A program made the position numbers and the translations under genes. Positions 36,622 through 48,370 of a stretch of 64,000 bases of DNA are shown one piece after another. The stretch is from Liolophura sinensis (lineage: Eukaryota > Mollusca > Polyplacophora > Chitonida > Chitonidae): assembly GCF_032854445.1 (NCBI RefSeq), contig NC_088301.1:3720001-3784000 (forward strand). The letters run 5' to 3'. The notes below the pieces were generated by a model, which saw only the letters and a program-made list of their open reading frames with translations, did no database searches and was not told where the DNA came from. Every line of letters begins with the position of its first letter. Within the stretch, counting starts at the first letter, position 1.

Positions 36622-37559
36622 CTGACGTGAACTTCGTGCTTACCAGGTGGACGTAACTCACCGAAAATACAGCGTAATCTTTAGTCACTTAGAATGACCT
36701 CCCCTGATTCATATCACAATCTCTGCAAAAAATGCAATCTGTTGGGTTTTTAATTTTTAGTTTTTGATTTGTTATATCCATTCATTGTGAATTGCATGGA
36801 TACTTGTCCGTTTATTTACTATTTATATAGTAATACAAGGTAATTAATTAGTGCCGAGATACTCTTTAGTCTTACACTCTGTCTGATCACACAGTCGTTT
36901 TTAATTTGTCTTCTACGCCCTCCCCCCACCCTCGCCTCGCCTAAATAGTCCCATGTACTAAATCGTATAACGTGCATAAAAGCATAGATTAATTCACATC
37001 ACTGGTCACTTTCTGCTTAATTTCACGAATACCAGTAAAAACGCAGCGTTGATCATCACCCCCCACCCCTCACCAAAACACACGCCAATTGTCCTCTGAA
37101 AATGAACATTAAAATGACTTTTTAAGTCTTATTTCAATAAATGGCTTCGGTTTCAGTGTCAGAAAGAGACGAAAACGCACCTTAGCAACCTACTCTAGAG
37201 TTTTGGGGGCCATGACGGCCACTTGACCCTCGCCTACATTGGCGGGGATAATGCGGGGAGAACGGAGTCACACCGGAGAGCGATCCCATCGATAAAGCAG
37301 AGATTATATACTGTAGTAGGCGCAATGTACAAGGGAAGATCTGAGAAAATAATGCATGCGTCATGCAAGGTAGTAAAAGAATCAATTACACGACATGAAA
37401 ACTGTTACTTCACTTAGTAGTCGTGGGTATAACGCCTTCTGTGAATGAATTAAGAAATTGCATTCCGACTTTACCCAAAGTCGAATCATGCACTTGAAAC
37501 ACAAACAATGATAACTTGTCTTATGCTACACAATTTCGCCACGATTCTAAATGTTTATT
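36622..37559. other. PEX13 upstream flank, nothing recognised
   Basis: It presumably contains the PEX13 promoter. There is no TATA box at a useful distance and no coding signal. Confidence 0.4.
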
Positions 37560-37790
37560 TGTTTGTCTATTTCTTTATTTGATTGGTGTGTTACGCCGTG
37601 CCGTACTCAAGAATATTTCACTTATACGACGGGGGTCAGCATTATGTGCAGAGCCCGGAGGAAACCCACGATCATCCACAGGTTGCTGGTAAGCTGGAGG
37701 GGAAGCCAGCATGAGGTGTACAGCGGAAGGATTGGTGAGAGGATCATGGGTCAGTACACTAACAACCTCGGCCACCTCAGAGGCCCCCGC
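37560..37790 (-). mobile_element. SINE family 1
   Basis: Tail (tctttatttgattggtgtgt), cgacgggggtcagcattatg, head relic (ctcggccacctcagaggccc). Confidence 0.85.
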
Positions 37791-37879
37791 TCTATGTTTT
37801 ATAGATATCGGTATTCATAGCGCGCTAAACCAGTGATACGGATCACATGTAGGGTGCAAACCTGTTCAATAAATTACCG

Positions 37880-38105
37880 GTACATACTTATTTGATCGGT
37901 GTTTGATCGACGTATTCAATATTTCTTCATGGCGGTGGTCAGGCTTATTGACGGCGAAAACTGGGTGGAGCCTGTCGGAAGATATCGCACATATTAAACA
38001 CACAGCAAACTCTCAGACTTAAGGCTTCAGTCGAACCAACACAAGCTGGATTTGAAGTAGGGACTTCATTTGTCAAGCTGAAAGAACTCTTGCATTCTAT
38101 GACCA
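37880..38105 (-). mobile_element. SINE family 1, diverged
   Basis: tacttatttgatcggtgttt, atggcggtggtcaggcttat, then a B-box-region relic (caagctggatttgaagtagg). Confidence 0.65.
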
Positions 38106-38260
38106 CCTAAGGTTCAGATGTTCATCAAAGTTTGTCCGCGACTTGCCAAAGGTCAGTGGGTTATTCCAGGAACTCCAGTGTCTTCCACCCGTCACACTGA
38201 CTGTCGTTGTTCTTTCTATGACGTTAAATACCAATCAATCACTCAATCAAGCACTCAAGC
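38106..38260 (+). mobile_element. SINE family 2, 3' part
   Basis: gttt..cgcgacttgccaaaggtcag, gtgggttattccaggaactc, tgacgttaaataccaatcaa, then a simple tail. Relatives lie at 49440-49630 and 55480-55610. Confidence 0.6.
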
Positions 38261-39094
38261 AATCAGTACACGATCAACGAGACATAGTCTTCTCTTCTTT
38301 TAATTAACTATCTGAATTCAATTAGAAACAAAACCAGGAACAGGCCTACATGAATCAAACTTAAAGACACAGTGAGATGTCCAAATTTATTATACATGTA
38401 AATATGTACAGGGGTTTCCACAAGCAACTGCATATATCAAAAATACATTGCATCTTTAAAGTGAAAATATATTCTCTTCTAAAAACCCACGACATACAAT
38501 TTTCCATTCATGTCTAAAGCAACGAATGGTACAAAAAGAAAAACAATCCAAATATCGTAACGATAATTTCAAACATAGGCCTACTAATTAGGTTTTAAAA
38601 AATGACTTAAGTAACTTTTGTCCACCTTAAAAACAAATCGTTTCTATGTTAAACACAGGAATCGATTGTTCAACTATGTCACACCGTCTGTCAGTCATCT
38701 TATCGAGGTCTGAATTGTCTTTGGCCAAACACGATACCCGGAATCACTCCCCAATGCACATGTGTTGAAGCTCAAGGTTTTAGGATATACATTTACTCAG
38801 TTTCCAGTATCCGGTTCTAAGCCATCTAAGCCATCATCTCCCATGCCCGAATAGGATTACTTCAGGGTTGAATGAATGGCGGTTGATATGCAGAGAATAT
38901 ATAGAACATATATCTGTGCGACAGCGAGAAGTCGTTTACTTGCCCAGTCTGGCGATTACTGGAGCCTTGGCCGCCTTGTGCATTAAACAGTCGTTTACAG
39001 TTTACAATTTGAGCATAATAATTTCTGCAAAATCACAACATTTTATTGTCTATATCTGGCTAGAGAATACTTCGAGGCAATGCCATCTCCTCAA

Positions 39095-39560
39095 TATTTA
39101 GACATGTACTCCACCTCGGTTCTGTGACTCGCACGGAGGTGGTGTTCGGTGACATGCATAGACGTGGCGTTCCATGACACACGGGCGTGGTGTTCGATCC
39201 ATGACACACGCAGAAGTGGTGTTCAGTGACACGTATGGACGTGGTGTTCAGAGACATGCATAGACGTGGCGTTCCATGACACACACGGGCTTGGTGTTCG
39301 ATCCATGACACACACAGAAGTGGTGTTCAGTGACATGTATGGACGTGGTGTTCAGAGACATGCATAGACGTGGCGTTCCATGAGACGCAGGGAAGTGGTG
39401 TTCAGTGACATGTATGGACGTGGAGTTCGGTGACACGCACAGAAGTGGTGTTCAGTGACACACATGGACGTGGTGGTTCAGTGACATGCATAGACATGGC
39501 GTTCCATGACACGCAAGAAAGTGGTGTTCAGTGACACACACGGACGTGGAGTTTGGTGAC
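39095..39560. repeat. Complex minisatellite, about 25-bp subunits
   Basis: Subunits such as gtggtgttcagtgacatgta, tggacgtggtgttcagagac and gcatagacgtggcgttccat alternate in a higher-order pattern of roughly 100-130 bp. It lies just downstream of the eIF2-alpha-like stop codon and may be in its 3' UTR: an AATAAA (minus strand) lies near 39039-39044. Confidence 0.88.
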
Positions 39561-39827
39561 ACGCATGGTTGTGGTTTACATGATTGTCGATGGAGTATAT
39601 TTCTTGACATTGCAAAGATTCCCAGACATTTATGTCCCAGAAAGTTAGTTTCATATGTACATGCAGATGTTATTCTTACACACTTCAGCACTGCACAAGA
39701 GAGGGGTTTCATATTCGCACTGATCGAGTCACGCAAACACAACTCAAACTTGTCCAGTTGATGCCGGTAATATATAACAGTTGATTGCCGACTAAGCGAC
39801 CAGGCAGAGAGTCCAGCATATATGTCA

Positions 39828-42800
39828 TCATGTAGGCTTTCCACAGGTCTCATCCTCAAAACTAGTGTGCGGCTGAAACGAAACATAGATGTGAATTATG
39901 CTGTAGTTCTTTGATTCCATGATATGTTGATATATTAAATGGGCTCGCGAGCAATCAAAATAATTAGGTAATCATCCAACTGGGTATTCGGCAATGGCAG
40001 CTCCAATATGCAGTGCATGTGTACTGCATTACCAGTTGCCCCCAAAGCCTCATCCCAAGGATAAAAATGAACAACAGATTATACAGCTTGGACCTGAATT
40101 ACTTTAGGGTGGAAACGTTCCGCATCTGCGTAAGGAAAGGACAAAGCTACATCCATGAGATCGCTTACTATAGACCACATTAGCATACGTACATATAGGG
40201 CAATGCAGGTTATCACTAAATACACAGGCACTTGTATGGATCATTTCTCCGTAAGCGAAGGTAATTGGCAAAGGGCAACCAATAATTTCGGTCTATACAA
40301 ACACGGTGGAATTAGCACCCTGCAATGTTTACACAAACAATGCTCTAGAGTACGTCGTTCTGACATACGTATACATGAAAACTGTTGACTCTCTCTTCTT
40401 CCAGATGGCTGACGTTCTTTTTAATAAATTGTTTGGGTGGTATTTTCTTAATTCGACCCTGGAGAGACTGCCTTATACTACTGACTCCAGAAGTTTTCCT
40501 CAACCGGTAAGCCTTGTTGTTGAAATACGAGTCAGGCATTCTTCAGCACTGCATAAAATACCAATCAATTAAGTTAATACGTACAAAGGCAACAATACGA
40601 GAACTAAGTATACCTGTTTTGTGATTTTAAATCTGCCCCCTGACTGGACAATGTTTTCCTCTATCACGTGATGAGCGGCTCGCAGAGTTCGTATGCCCGT
40701 CTCTTTATCAAATGTTTTGGAAGTGATTTCGTACTCCGGGCATGCAACCACGCGGATCTGTGAACAAAAGAAAAAACACCATAAATGTACAGGTGATTTC
40801 AGACTCCGTGAAGGCAACCACAATGATGTGCGAACAACAGCAAAAAACTGGACTATTTTCTGTTTTGTAAATGCTGCATTTTTAGCTCTCGTCTTCTATA
40901 TTATCCGTTTACATACAGTTTGCATAACACAAGCATAGGGGCGTGGAGAGTGGAGAGTGGATTGGTTTGCAATAACAGCCATCTTTGATGTAAGATTTAG
41001 TATTGGTTGTCTATTGTTAGAGGCGTCATAAGCTGGGCAGAGGCCCTTGGCTGGTAAGGGCATACAATGGGCAACTTACCTCAAAGATGGCTGCCATTGC
41101 AAACCATCTATATGTTGCCGTATGTGGATTTCGGTCGAATGTGGTTTGCAGTGTGGAGTGTGGTTGGTAGATTGAGTAGTGTTTGTGTCATCTATGATAT
41201 GGGGCATGGTTGGTGAGCTAGATTTTGTTGTTTCATATGGGTATCAGATGTCAGCGAATGTGGCATAACGTTGTGTAAACGATAAAATCAGGTCGACACC
41301 CGATTTTCATGTCTTCCACAGTTCATTATTTAGGGCTGGGGCAGTAATATGCTGCCAGACAAAAAGGGCAGCAGGTTGCCGTGTGAAGTCACGCACAGGT
41401 ATGACTGTAACGACGATCTGTTGCTTGAGCTTCCTCATTAATATCATGACCCCCTTAATCAGCGAAATAATCTGTAGCCCCTACACGCGTCACATGCTGT
41501 TGATCTGTGGGTGGAAGTCTCCAAGCGCACGCTACCCTTGAGGAAGGGAGATAACTCTCACGACACAATAAAGGTTATTCCCGTTACAGTTGGATGTGGG
41601 GATGCTTTCTGGTAGAGATGGTTATGGAAGGGTGACACCTACCTCAAGTGGACAGGAGTCTATAGCTACCGACAATCCTTCTCTAAGAGCTCTCTTTATG
41701 GCATCAATACCCTCATAAGTAAAACACGTCACTTCAACAACTGGAAAACATTTATATTATATTATTTTAATAAGTTCATGTGCTATCAAAATGATGAGGT
41801 TTTAGTATCCATATATTCTAAAAAAAAAATACACCATAACATAAATAACAATGATACGTACCCCTGTAATGCTAAGACAATTACCATTAAAAGTTTTGTG
41901 ACTTACATGCCAAGCTACACTGAACTACAAATTGGATTTATTTATTTGATTGCTGTTTTACGCCGTACTCAATATTGCACTTATACGACAGCGGCTAGCA
42001 TTATGGTGGAAGAAACCCGGTTTGTTGGCAGACCTTCCCGCGTAGGCCTATACGACCGGAGAGGGAGCCAGCATGAGCTGGACTTGAACACACAGCGATT
42101 GGTGAGAGGCTCCTGGGGCATTACTCCGCGCTGGCGTGCTAATCCCCTCGGCCACGCAGTCTCTCACCCCAACTACGAATTAGACACTGCAAAACTAATT
42201 TCGTTCTCTGGAAAAATACCATACAATGTGATGATTTTATTCTTCATTCTTCCTTTAATAAATGAGGAGTCAATTTCCAGATGTGTGACTAACCTCCACA
42301 CAGTGCGTATTTTATAAGCATCCAGGATAATTCCGATTAACCTACGCTGACCGTTGTTTCTCTGTCAAGTTAATTTGAGCATCCAGCTTCAAATTATTTG
42401 TATTGAATATTATTTTATTTGGGATTTTTGCCCAAAATGCCTTTGTGAAACAGGTTCACGAACATTATTGGACCTAATTGTGGACCTTAGATTCATTACG
42501 TTTATTTATTTGATTGGTGTTTTATGCCGAACTCAATAATATTTCATTTATTCACCGGCGACCAGCCTCATGGTGGGAGGAAATGTCTGAAGGAATGTCT
42601 GTTCTGACGCCTAGATTTACACTGACACCCCTGGCAGTACCCGTAATCACGACTATGTACTAGATTTACACTGACACTTCTGGCGGTACCCGTAATCACG
42701 ACTATGTACTAGATTTAGACTGACACTTCTGGCTGTACCCATAATCACCACTATGTACTAGATTTACACTGACACCTCTGGCTGTACCCGTAATCACGAC

Positions 42801-45246
42801 TATGTACTAGATTTACACTGACACTTCTGGCGGTACCCGTAATCATGACTATGTACTAGATTTACACTGAAACCTATGGCGGTACCCGTAATCACGACTA
42901 TGTACTAGATTTACACTGACACCTCTGGCTGTACCCGTAATCACGACTATGTACTAGATTTACACTGACACTTCTGGCGGTACCCGTAATCATGACTATG
43001 TACTAGATTTACACTGAAACCTCTGGCGGTACCCGTAATCACGACTATGTACTAGATTTACACTGACACCTCTGGCTGTACCCGTAATCACGACTATGTA
43101 CTAGATTTACACTGAAACCTCTGGCTGTACCCGTAATCACCACTATGTACTAGATTTACACTGAAACCTCTGGCTGTACCCGTAATCACGACTATGTACT
43201 AGATTTACACTGACACCTCTGGCGGTACCTGTAATCACGATTATGCACTTGTATATAACACGCTTCACACCCTAACTTTACAAAAAGATGTTTCACCTGA
43301 TCTCAGTGCGACGAGCTTTGGAGCGAACTTCAACCTGATGACTCGTAGCAGAGTAGCTCTGGTTTCAGTATCAATATCACATTCATCCAAAACACACGGA
43401 TTGCTGTCATTTAAAACACAGAAAGAAAAAAACAACAACCAGAATTACGATAAAGTTTTATAATTTTTTTTTGTTTTATCCCACCAAAACCTTCATAATG
43501 TCAATTGTTGTTTTATGTACCGGTACGTATATGTATACGTGAGCCTTGCTCCGGCAGATATAGTTTGCACGATTCAGAAAAGATGCAGCGGTTTTAACTT
43601 GGACAGAACCATTTTGTAACGTTTTATTCGACGGCTTCATAAGTTAAACTGAGCTAGTTTGTAATATTTCAGGCCAGGTGCCATGGCTGTCAGTTAGACA
43701 GAGCTGCAGTTTGCAAGATTTCAGAGTGGCTTTAAGCTAGGGAGAGCTAGATTGTAAAAGTTCAGACCAGGTACGATGACTGTAAGTGTTAGGCCAGGTG
43801 AGGTGAAGTTAGACTGCGGCCTAAAATGAGCTAGTTTGTAAGGTTTCATGAACGATTCGGTAGAGTTCGATGATTCCGTAAAATGCCGAGAATCTATAGA
43901 CAAAATATATGAAAATGTACATGTGATGATAAGCAAATCGCTATATAGGCCTACACTGGTAAAAACATAAACACAAACTTTCTTTGGGAAGAAAGAACAC
44001 ATAATGTATACTCATTTCTGCATTCTCCCATGTGATAATTGTGTAACTCAAGTATCGTTTAAATCATCAATGTCATACGTTTTACCTCGCAGCACCCTGG
44101 AATATTTCATACGTCTTTCCCCTTCTGTCAAACTTCTTATCAAAATACCAGGACGTGTTCCTCACGAGATTCTCGCAGGATTTCTCGTCAAGGTTCATCT
44201 GGATACAAGTGTGCCGCAGGATGGAGACCACCTGTCAATGTTAGACACGCCCACTTGAAATCGAATCTCACAAGCAGATGTGAGATCGAATCTGAGAGAC
44301 GCCCATGCGAAGTATTTCATAATGAGCACATCCAGAAACTGAAAATGGCCTTATATGTAATACTACCTTGTGAAACTTGGTACTTTCCCATTAGTTCGTT
44401 TTTCCTGAAGTCATTATGCTTTAAATTTCTTCAAAATAAGAAAATGTAGCCTGAACTCGGTATAGCTTAAAACGAGAAAGTCACTTACCATCTTTGACTT
44501 ATGATATTGTTCTTTATGGTATCTAGCCTCCTCATAAGGTAATCCCTTGGACGACAAATCAATGAAATCTACAAAATAAAAGAAAGTGCACAAACTTAAC
44601 AAGAGACTTAACACACAGAAATTGTTACCTATTCTCAGAACGCGACGTGTTCAACATTTCCCGCCTACACAAGTCTATTTCAAACTGTGTAAAAACAAAA
44701 CCATTTTCTACTATTGCTATGCAGTACTAGTGAACTACTGTTGCTATGCAGTACCAGTGAACTACTGTTTTCCTTTACGAGCACTTGCCACGATATGACC
44801 GCAATACTGCCGAGGTGTCCTTAAGCTATTATTCATTCATTGATTCATTCTTCACGAGCACAACTGTTACAGATACAGTGATGTCTAACACAATAGATCA
44901 CACCGATTAGACAACATGTTTTAAACACTGCATGAATTCCGAATTGTTTCGGTTGAATTTCTTTTATGTCTTCCACTTTTCATCTTTTGCACCGCTTACC
45001 TGTGCTAGGCTCCACTCTGAGCACGTGCCGGGGAACCTCGTCTCCGAGTTTGAAGGCAGTGCTGCGTCTAGTAGCTCTGACTAGTCGACCGTTGCCCAAA
45101 ATACAACTTCTGAGAATGAAGGCCGTTTTGTCGTACTCGAGCAGTTTAGCTTGAAACATTGTCTCACCAATGCTGATTATCTTTGCCATAACAACTGAGT
45201 CAACTGGCGGATATTCCGCCTCGTAAAATCTTTCGAACGCCGCCAT
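39828..45246 (-). CDS. Divergent eIF2-alpha paralogue (EIF2S1-like)
   Basis: Seven exons keep phase: 45000-45246, 44489-44568, 44086-44231, 43297-43403, 41643-41740, 40614-40757, 39828-39872, encoding 288 residues. eIF2-alpha is the regulatory subunit of the factor that brings initiator tRNA to the ribosome. Family landmarks: N-terminal S1 domain (FYEAEYPPVDSVVMAKI, AKLLEYDK), FIDLSSKGLPYEEARYHKEQ (compare YIDLSKRRVSPEEA), VVSILRHTC, NTSWYFDKKFDRRGKTYEIF, LDECDIDTETRATLLRVI, FTYEGIDAIKRALREGLS, and exon 6 (48 codons, IRVVACPEYEI...). The loop that carries Ser51 in eIF2-alpha (SELSRRRIRS) is here ILRSCILGNGRLVRAT and lacks a matching serine-arginine context. The last exon is 15 codons (PHTSFEDETCGKPT), without the acidic tail of the canonical gene. 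Open frame and intact splice sites argue against a pseudogene. Confidence 0.9.
40961..41107. mobile_element. MITE-like element with about 31-bp terminal inverted repeats
   Basis: ggtttgcaataacagccatc + tttgatgtaag at the left is mirrored by cttacctcaaagatggctgc + cattgcaaacc at the right, with few mismatches. About 147 bp, non-coding, in intron 5 of the eIF2-alpha-like gene. Confidence 0.65.
41937..42165 (-). mobile_element. SINE family 1, near full length
   Basis: ttatttatttgattgctgtt, gcggctagcattatggtgga, ccagcatgagctggacttga, and the tRNA-like head relic ctcggccacgcag. It lies in intron 4 of the eIF2-alpha-like gene. Confidence 0.88.
42497..42580 (-). mobile_element. SINE family 1 tail fragment
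   Basis: cgtttatttatttgattggt to cctcatggtgggaggaaa, cut off where the 49-bp array begins. Confidence 0.75.
42598..43250. repeat. Minisatellite, 49 bp x about 13
   Basis: The unit is acactgacacctctggctgt, acccgtaatcacgactatgt, actagattt. Variants are ggcggt/ggctgt and gacacc/gaaacc. It lies in intron 4 of the eIF2-alpha-like gene, ending about 45 bp from exon 4. Confidence 0.97.
44787..44850 (+). mobile_element. SINE 3' tail fragment (family 2)
   Basis: ttgccacgatatgaccgcaa, tactgccgaggtgtccttaa, then attcattcattgattcattc; similar to 5160-5222. Confidence 0.6.
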
Positions 45247-45737
45247 TTTGATCGGTCAGCGTTAAGACACACCTCCGATTTTTCTCAACTTAAATGCAGC
45301 TGAAATAAATGTAACAACTGTGAAAGACAACTTTATAATTGAAATAAAACACCGAAACAATAAATTTCTGAACCATAAAAAATCAGACAAAAGCTGGATT
45401 TGAGCCCTTGATCTTACGTCGTCTATATTGATCTATCGTTATTTATAGACTATACAAAAAGTGTTTAACATCTTTAAAACCTATGAAAAATGAATGAATA
45501 AGGGTGTTTCAGTCTTATTGGTTTTCATAATAATTTGCAATTTAACTGCAAATTTAGAGTCCCTTGGTATAATTATGCTGTCATTATGCTGACATTATTT
45601 TCGAATAGCCCATGTAAATTATTACAATTAAATAGCCTTGTCTATGCACATATTTCCCTTCGTAATGGGTAAACAAGTTCCTGAAACGTAGGCCATAATG
45701 CAGGTCGCAAAATTTAGAATCATTTTGACACAATAAA

Positions 45738-46040
45738 TGAATGAATGAATAAATTCTTGGGGTTCAACGTCGTGCTTAAACAATTGTTCAGCCATGTGGC
45801 GACGAGGAGTCATTAGGTGCGTGTACATATATTGTGTCTTCTTGTGGCAGGACGAGTCCATGCCGACAGAGTACTTCCGCCACTGAAGCATCATGCCGAA
45901 AACACCAGACATAACACCTCAACCAGTCACATTATACTGACACCGGGACAACCAGTCATGTTTCCTTGCTCGAGCCTCTCAGTGCTGAGCGTCAGGCGAG
46001 GCAGCAACAAGTGGCATTTTTATAGTCTGTGGTATGACCG
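45738..46040 (-). mobile_element. SINE family 3, antisense copy
   Basis: It starts with the complement of the ATTC tail (aatgaatgaatgaataaatt), then cttggggttcaacgtcgtgc, gacgaggagtcattaggtgc and gcaacaagtggcatttttat. It matches 31120-31660 in reverse without the internal 43-bp expansion. Confidence 0.7.
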
Positions 46041-46629
46041 GTGTGTTTAGCATCAATCACGCAAATAATTAAATGACAGGAATGTAGGCCTACGCCTATA
46101 TTTGCCACACCAATACATACTCACATGGTCCTTGATAACGTATGTCTATTTTATACGGTTGTAGATACCAGTCAGGTATATCACACCAATATGTGTCACT
46201 GACGTGTGCTAAGTAAGATATACCTCCAGCTTTGCAACATATCATAGTTGTTTTTGTAAATGGTATAGAAGTTCCCCGATTTTAGGAGCTTTTCCGTATA
46301 TATGCCTTAGAGATGTAAAAATCGTGCTGTGAACTCCCTTTTGCCGAGTCCAGTATATGTATAAGACCAATCTGATGAAATCACACATATAGTGAAATAC
46401 TGCTGTAATAATCATGGGTCACGTGACCGTTATAAATATGTAAATACCGCTGGCGGTCCAATTCGATCAGTGATTTCATCAGCTGGGAAACACTGGTTGC
46501 CAAGTAGAACATTATCAATGAAATGTAGGTCACTTACACTCTACTTGATATATAGGGACCTCTCGACAGCAAACGTGCATCTATAAATAGCTCCACTGTG
46601 CGTTTATTTGCGTCCTCAGTACTCAGGCA
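46041..46629. other. No gene recognised
   Basis: AT-rich intergenic sequence with no coding or repeat signal I can support. Confidence 0.4.
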
Positions 46630-46930
46630 CACAGCGGGGCGTGGCTAAGCGGTATAAGGTGGTGCGTCTTCTACCAATAGGCAAACGAGGCGGGGGATCA
46701 GTTCCTGCCTTGGGCATAGTGGAACCTGGATGACAACAGGCCGTATGTGAAGTGTTACGTCTCTTAAAGACCCCTGTCTTTCAAGTCAAGTGGAAAAGTG
46801 GGTCAGTGAATGCCCAAGGTAGATGGATTACCGAGGCTTTCCAGTTTCCTCAATCTACCAAGCTGATCGCCATGGTATAAGTGACAAATCCGTGAGCATG
46901 TCGTCAAACAACAATCAAACAATCAAGGAT
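46630..46930 (+). mobile_element. tRNA-derived SINE, plus orientation
   Basis: The A-box-like gtggctaagcggtataaggt and B-box-like gggggatcagttcctgcct are followed by ccgaggctttccagtttcct, ccatggtataagtgacaaat and a CAAAACAATC-type tail. It is related to family 2. Confidence 0.6.
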
Positions 46931-47712
46931 AATACTTATTTTCACGGTATTTTTTCTACATCATCAAATTTCACACGATTAAGGCCCTCGATGATCAAGC
47001 AACCTGAAGTCATGTGTTCAAATCTTGTCTTCACTGATTCGCTGGAGCCTTTGCAACAGTCTAGGGCTTTAATCATATGCATGGCAATGAAGAAGTATAC
47101 TGTATAGATATGTTCCCTTTGACATTGGAACCAACATTGGAACGGACTGTATATTGAACATGAGTGCCCCATGCAAGAGGTTTTAGAGACGCCACCTGCC
47201 CTGAAATTCATAACAAAAAACGCAGTAAATGCCCTCAGACACCTCAGCATTTATTCCTCATAAAAATCTAATTTCTTTGATAGAAATGTACACAGTTTAC
47301 TAAACCTTTGATATATGCATGTAAAGCGAGCGAAGGTCGATTATATAGTCTTACGAATTAGCTTCTGTTAATGTTCCACAAAATGATGCAAATATCCCGT
47401 TTACATAAAAACACGTAACTTGGTTGAATATCCTGCGAAGTATTAAATATCTCAAATTCATTTTTTCACTTTTCTAATTGCCTAAGTTGCATATACTGGT
47501 TGGTTATACCAATATGTAACCTGTAGTCCTATATGTGACCAGCCCAGGACAGTAGGATCAAGCTTAGTAAAAATATTGTCAAATATAAGTCCTAACTAGT
47601 GTATAAGACAAAATATCACTTGAAACTATACAAATAATTGTAGAATGTTTAATTTTTGATTATTTGAAGCTTGTAAATACCATCATCTTAAGAGGAGACA
47701 TTTGAGCAGTGG
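46931..47712. other. No gene recognised
   Basis: AT-rich intergenic DNA; nothing supported. Confidence 0.4.
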
Positions 47713-47905
47713 ATTAATTTATATATTTATTCGATTGGTGTTTTACGCCGTACCCAAGAATATTTCACTTATACGACGGCGGCAAGCATTATGGTGGGAG
47801 GAAACCGGGCAGAGCCCAGGGGAAACCCACGACCATCTGCTTGTTGCTGGAAGACCTTCCCATGTACGGCTGGAGAGGAAGCCAGCAGGAGCTGGAGAGG
47901 GGCAG
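47713..47905 (-). mobile_element. SINE family 1, head truncated
   Basis: tttattcgattggtgtttta, cgacggcggcaagcattatg, gtacggctggagaggaagcc. Confidence 0.88.
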
Positions 47906-48059
47906 ATTAAAGAGTGACAACTAATTTTGTGCTGGTGCTTGTAATCCTGTCCTCCTTAATCATGTTAATATGAACTGTTATCTGCATTGAGGTTAGACAT
48001 TTAGGTCAGGACACTGTAAAAAATAGACAGGTTCCACTAACTGTTCGAGATAATCCTAT

Positions 48060-48370
48060 ATCTTCTGAGATATCCTTTATTGTAACACAGCTTATATGTC
48101 CATGCTATACACTGTAAAAACCAGATAGGTTCCACTAACTTCCCGTGATACATGTAATCCTTTACCTTCTGCAACCCCCTTTATAGAGGGGTTGTAACAC
48201 AGCTTATATGTCCACGCTATACACTGTAAAAACCAGACAGGTTCCTCTAACTGCCCGTGATACATGTAATCCTTTATCTTCTGTGACCTCACTTTATATA
48301 GGGGTTGTAACACAGCTTATATGTCCACAGTACACTGTGAAAACCAGACAGGTTCTACTAACTGTCCGTG
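48060..48370. repeat. Tandem repeat, about 110-120 bp x 3, overlapping the LRR-gene stop codon
   Basis: Units contain cagacaggttcctctaactg, cccgtgatacatgtaatcct and gttgtaacacagcttatatg. On the minus strand each holds a copy of the LRR gene's last exon end (GGATTAC...CACGGACAGTTAG), including the stop codon, followed by the same 3' flank (AACCTGTCTGG). Confidence 0.85.

Noticed and set aside
39531-39761. Plus-strand ORF near the eIF2-alpha-like 3' end
   Set aside because: Overlaps the 25-bp minisatellite and antisense UTR; no support.
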